A DNA stretch of 6,769 nucleotides, from the NCBI GenBank assembly GCA_946621045.1, contig CAMOOA010000070.1, forward strand, positions 1 to 6,769. Direction: 5' to 3'. Of this stretch, positions 4,814 through 6,769 are shown piece after piece. A model generated the notes under the pieces. That model was not told where the DNA came from, did not search any database, and was given only the letters and a program-made list of their open reading frames with translations. The number at the start of each line of letters is the position of its first letter. Positions within the stretch are counted from its first letter, which is position 1. The position numbers were made by a program, and so were the translations under genes. Origin of the DNA: an uncultured Erysipelotrichaceae bacterium. Lineage in GTDB: Bacteria; Bacillota_I; Bacilli_A; Erysipelotrichales; Erysipelotrichaceae.

Positions 4814-6338
4814 GAATGCCGAGGAACGCCCCAAGACAGAGCAGAATCTCAAGAACCCACTGTCCGATCACTGTCCACTGGAACATCCGGTAAATATACA
4901 GGAACAGCATGCATTCGGTGAACGGATTGAACAGTACGTGGAATGTATGAATAAACATCGGACCGGTCATATAGGAGATGGCCGGCGTGCACAGCGGATT
5001 GAGAAACACCAGCAGTACGGTTTCCAGCACAATGCGGATCCCCCTGTCGCACGGATCCTTTGCGAGCCAGAACAGGCAGACCAGGCCGCCCCAGCGGAAG
5101 AGATTCAGTGCGATCTGAAGCGCTCCGGAGTGAATCAGCAGATAATCGCGCATGCCGTCGATTTCCGTAAAATCAGAAAAGTAATACAGATAGGAGCTGA
5201 TGCCCTTCCAGCCGCGGAGCGCGCTGATCACAAAGGAGGCAATCGTAAGAATCACCGGAACGGCTGTCAGAAACAGTTCCTTATAGTGATCGAAACAGAA
5301 TTCTTCGGAGCGTGCGATCCACCGACGGATCGGCCGCTTGTAGCGGCGGAATGAGAACCATGCATAAAACAGGACAAGAAGCGCCGAAAGCAACGTCCCC
5401 CACTTTCCTGCAAGTACGGCAGCCATATAAGCGACGTGCGGAATCAGAAACGTAAACAGATCAAAGAGCGAACGGATTTTGCGCACCGAAAACAGGTACA
5501 CCATAAATCCGTACAGCACTGCCACACCGGACAGACCGAAACTGTTGTCGCACGCAAGACCCGCCGTAAAGATCGGAAGCCAGAGATATTTGGTCATCTC
5601 ATTTTCTTCCTTTAGATACCGGTAGCCTGTGTAGACCGCCATGGTCGTAAACAGCACTGCCCAGGAGCGGCCGAGCCATGCGGTATCCGGATTCCATGCA
5701 GTATAGTTTCCGTTCATCAGAAGATATACGCCGAGCGCAAACTCAAACCAGTGGTTGCGCAGTCCCCGCCGCCGCACAATATCCACGATCAGCATGGAAC
5801 TCATGAGCACATAGAGAAATCCCATGCCGTAGATCTGCGCAGCCCCGTAGCCGACAGGCGCAAACCCCAGCAGTCCGCGGAAAAGATTCAGATACCGCGC
5901 AAGCGCAAGCGCAAAATGGAAATAGCCCTGAAACTGCGGTGCCTTTACGTCCGCCATCATCCTTGGAAACGGGATATCTCCCGGCAGGATGCTTACCACA
6001 TCATGATCGGAACAGAGAAAGATAAACAGCGCCCCGGCTCCGAGCACAAGCAGCGTTTCCCTGCGGAACAGGGATGCCTTCATGTCCGGAAGATCATAGA
6101 GCACAAAGAAGACCGCCGCCGTCAGTACAATGCCGGTGCTTACAAGGATCCAGTGAAAGGAATAATGAAACAGCTGAGCGGGATAATACAGCACCTGACA
6201 CGCCGCCAGCAGCAGCGCAAAACCGGCCGGCGCATTGAAGCCATGCCGGTCTATTCCGAGAATCCGCTTAAACCATGCGCCTGTCCCCTCTGCCAGCATC
6301 AGCACGATCAGGGACATGGCGAATATATATGCCTTCAT
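4800..6338 (-). CDS. Polytopic membrane protein, possibly a GT-C-type glycosyltransferase (DUF6077-like)
   Basis: This 512-residue protein is hydrophobic throughout, with roughly 10-12 membrane segments separated by short basic loops such as RRRGLRNH (189-196) and FRRYKRPIRRW (beyond residue 320). I cannot assign it firmly. After the third or fourth membrane segment it has CSDHDVVSILPGD (109-121). Acidic D-x-D/E-x-D pairs in the first large outer loop are typical of GT-C glycosyltransferases, which use polyprenyl-phosphate sugars. A later W-L-G-R-S motif (221-225) followed by a hydrophobic segment resembles what I recall of DUF6077-type membrane proteins. The neighbours fit a glycan role: a GtrA-like protein lies 12 bases upstream and an MBOAT pair follows. 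The start ATG has only GGAA 7 bases upstream; the internal ATG at residue 8 has nothing better. It could instead be a polymerase or a structural membrane protein. The function is inferred mostly from context. Confidence 0.6.
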   Translation of the reverse strand: MKAYIFAMSLIVLMLAEGTGAWFKRILGIDRHGFNAPAGFALLLAACQVLYYPAQLFHYSFHWILVSTGIVLTAAVFFVLYDLPDMKASLFRRETLLVLGAGALFIFLCSDHDVVSILPGDIPFPRMMADVKAPQFQGYFHFALALARYLNLFRGLLGFAPVGYGAAQIYGMGFLYVLMSSMLIVDIVRRRGLRNHWFEFALGVYLLMNGNYTAWNPDTAWLGRSWAVLFTTMAVYTGYRYLKEENEMTKYLWLPIFTAGLACDNSFGLSGVAVLYGFMVYLFSVRKIRSLFDLFTFLIPHVAYMAAVLAGKWGTLLSALLVLFYAWFSFRRYKRPIRRWIARSEEFCFDHYKELFLTAVPVILTIASFVISALRGWKGISSYLYYFSDFTEIDGMRDYLLIHSGALQIALNLFRWGGLVCLFWLAKDPCDRGIRIVLETVLLVFLNPLCTPAISYMTGPMFIHTFHVLFNPFTECMLFLYIYRMFQWTVIGQWVLEILLCLGAFLGILGIR

Positions 6339-6350
6339 CTGTGAATTCCG

Positions 6351-6764
6351 TTACTCCGCCTTAGCCTTCTTTGCGAATTTCCCGACGATAAAGCTCATGC
6401 ACAGAAAGTTGACGGGAATGTAAATCGGCACGGACACCAGTTTTGCCCACTGTTCCGGAACCCCGAAGCCCCGGTTCAGAACCTCAACGATCAGAAAGGA
6501 AATGATCCAGCCCGGCACATAGCTGAGCGGAAATGTCACAAAGCTCTTCCACGACATCTTCTGATGATACGTATAGCGCATGTTCAGAATGTAGGACGGA
6601 ATCATGGATAGCGCGTCCGCAAGAATCGATGCCAGACCGACCTCGGCGCCGAGCGCGATGAAGCCATGGTTGAGCAGCAGCGAAACCACCGTATTGAAGC
6701 CGCCGATGATTCCGAACGTCAGAAACTTTTTATTCAGAAACTTTTCCTTAATCTTATTCCACAT
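6351..6764 (-). CDS. GtrA-family small membrane protein (probable flippase-like subunit)
   Basis: This 137-residue protein with four predicted membrane segments (about 14-38, 44-60, 75-96, 108-130) matches the size and layout of GtrA family proteins. Characteristic parts are FGIIGGFNT (17-25) at the start of the first segment, SYILNMRYTY (57-66) after the second, and VNFLCMSFIVGKF (118-130) in the last. GtrA proteins are associated with moving undecaprenyl-phosphate-linked sugars across the membrane, as in phage serotype conversion and Gram-positive wall glycosylation; direct biochemical proof is limited. The gene starts 5 bases from the window edge, so its ribosome site is not visible and a longer N-terminus cannot be excluded, although M-W-N-K-I-K-E-K-F-L-N-K-K-F looks like a normal family start. 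It is 12 bases upstream of the polytopic protein and probably co-transcribed with it. Confidence 0.82.
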   Translation of the reverse strand: MWNKIKEKFLNKKFLTFGIIGGFNTVVSLLLNHGFIALGAEVGLASILADALSMIPSYILNMRYTYHQKMSWKSFVTFPLSYVPGWIISFLIVEVLNRGFGVPEQWAKLVSVPIYIPVNFLCMSFIVGKFAKKAKAE

Positions 6765-6769
6765 AATCT

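Noticed and set aside
5905..5924. Short GCGCAA-type tandem repeat
   Set aside because: It encodes an Ala-Leu-Ala-Leu run in a membrane helix of the polytopic protein, so codon reuse explains it.
5751..6344. 197-codon plus-strand reading frame opposite the polytopic membrane protein
   Set aside because: The composition is rich in His, Gln, Lys and Arg with no domain, while the minus strand gives a continuous hydrophobic membrane pattern.

Overview
The window (about 52% GC by eye) looks like chromosomal DNA of a low-to-mid-GC Gram-positive bacterium (Bacillota, possibly an Erysipelotrichia or Lachnospiraceae relative). This rests on consensus sigma-A-type promoter boxes, purine-rich Shine-Dalgarno sites, tight gene packing and the protein families present. 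The genus cannot be fixed from sequence alone. I see no mobile element, CRISPR array, tRNA or rRNA.

Layout. (1) At the left edge a divergent minus-strand gene starts at base 39 and runs out of the window. Its first 13 residues resemble the N-terminus of acyltransferase-3 membrane proteins. (2) The 40-146 gap holds two divergent promoters: a near-consensus one for the left gene and an extended -10 for the right one. (3) A plus-strand pair overlapping by 10 bases follows: a spermidine-synthase-like SAM-dependent methyltransferase (147-1175) and a HisK-type PHP phosphatase (1166-1984). (4) From the right edge inwards, a minus-strand cluster of four genes reads GtrA-family small membrane protein (6764-6351), an unassigned polytopic membrane protein with GT-C-like features (6338-4800), an MBOAT O-acyltransferase (4766-3378) and a secreted or membrane-anchored SGNH/DltD-AlgJ-like partner (3378-1978).

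The minus-strand genes make sense together as a cell-surface glycan module. GtrA-type proteins are linked to flipping of undecaprenyl-phosphate sugars. A polytopic GT-C-type enzyme would use such a sugar outside the membrane. The MBOAT/SGNH pair would move acyl groups across the membrane onto the glycan. The pair is translationally coupled by a TAATG stop-start overlap. No substrate can be named from the sequence.

The most notable points are: the two convergent operons overlap by 7 coding bases and each carries its likely Rho-independent terminator inside the other's last gene; two genes have no Shine-Dalgarno site and an extended -10 box ending exactly 6 bases before the start codon, suggesting leaderless mRNAs; the SGNH protein has an extra C-terminal domain of about 130 residues with a motif reminiscent of eukaryotic FAM3/ILEI domains; and the MBOAT protein has an altered D-F-S-G motif. 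Every gene belongs to or resembles a known type, so I do not claim a wholly new system.
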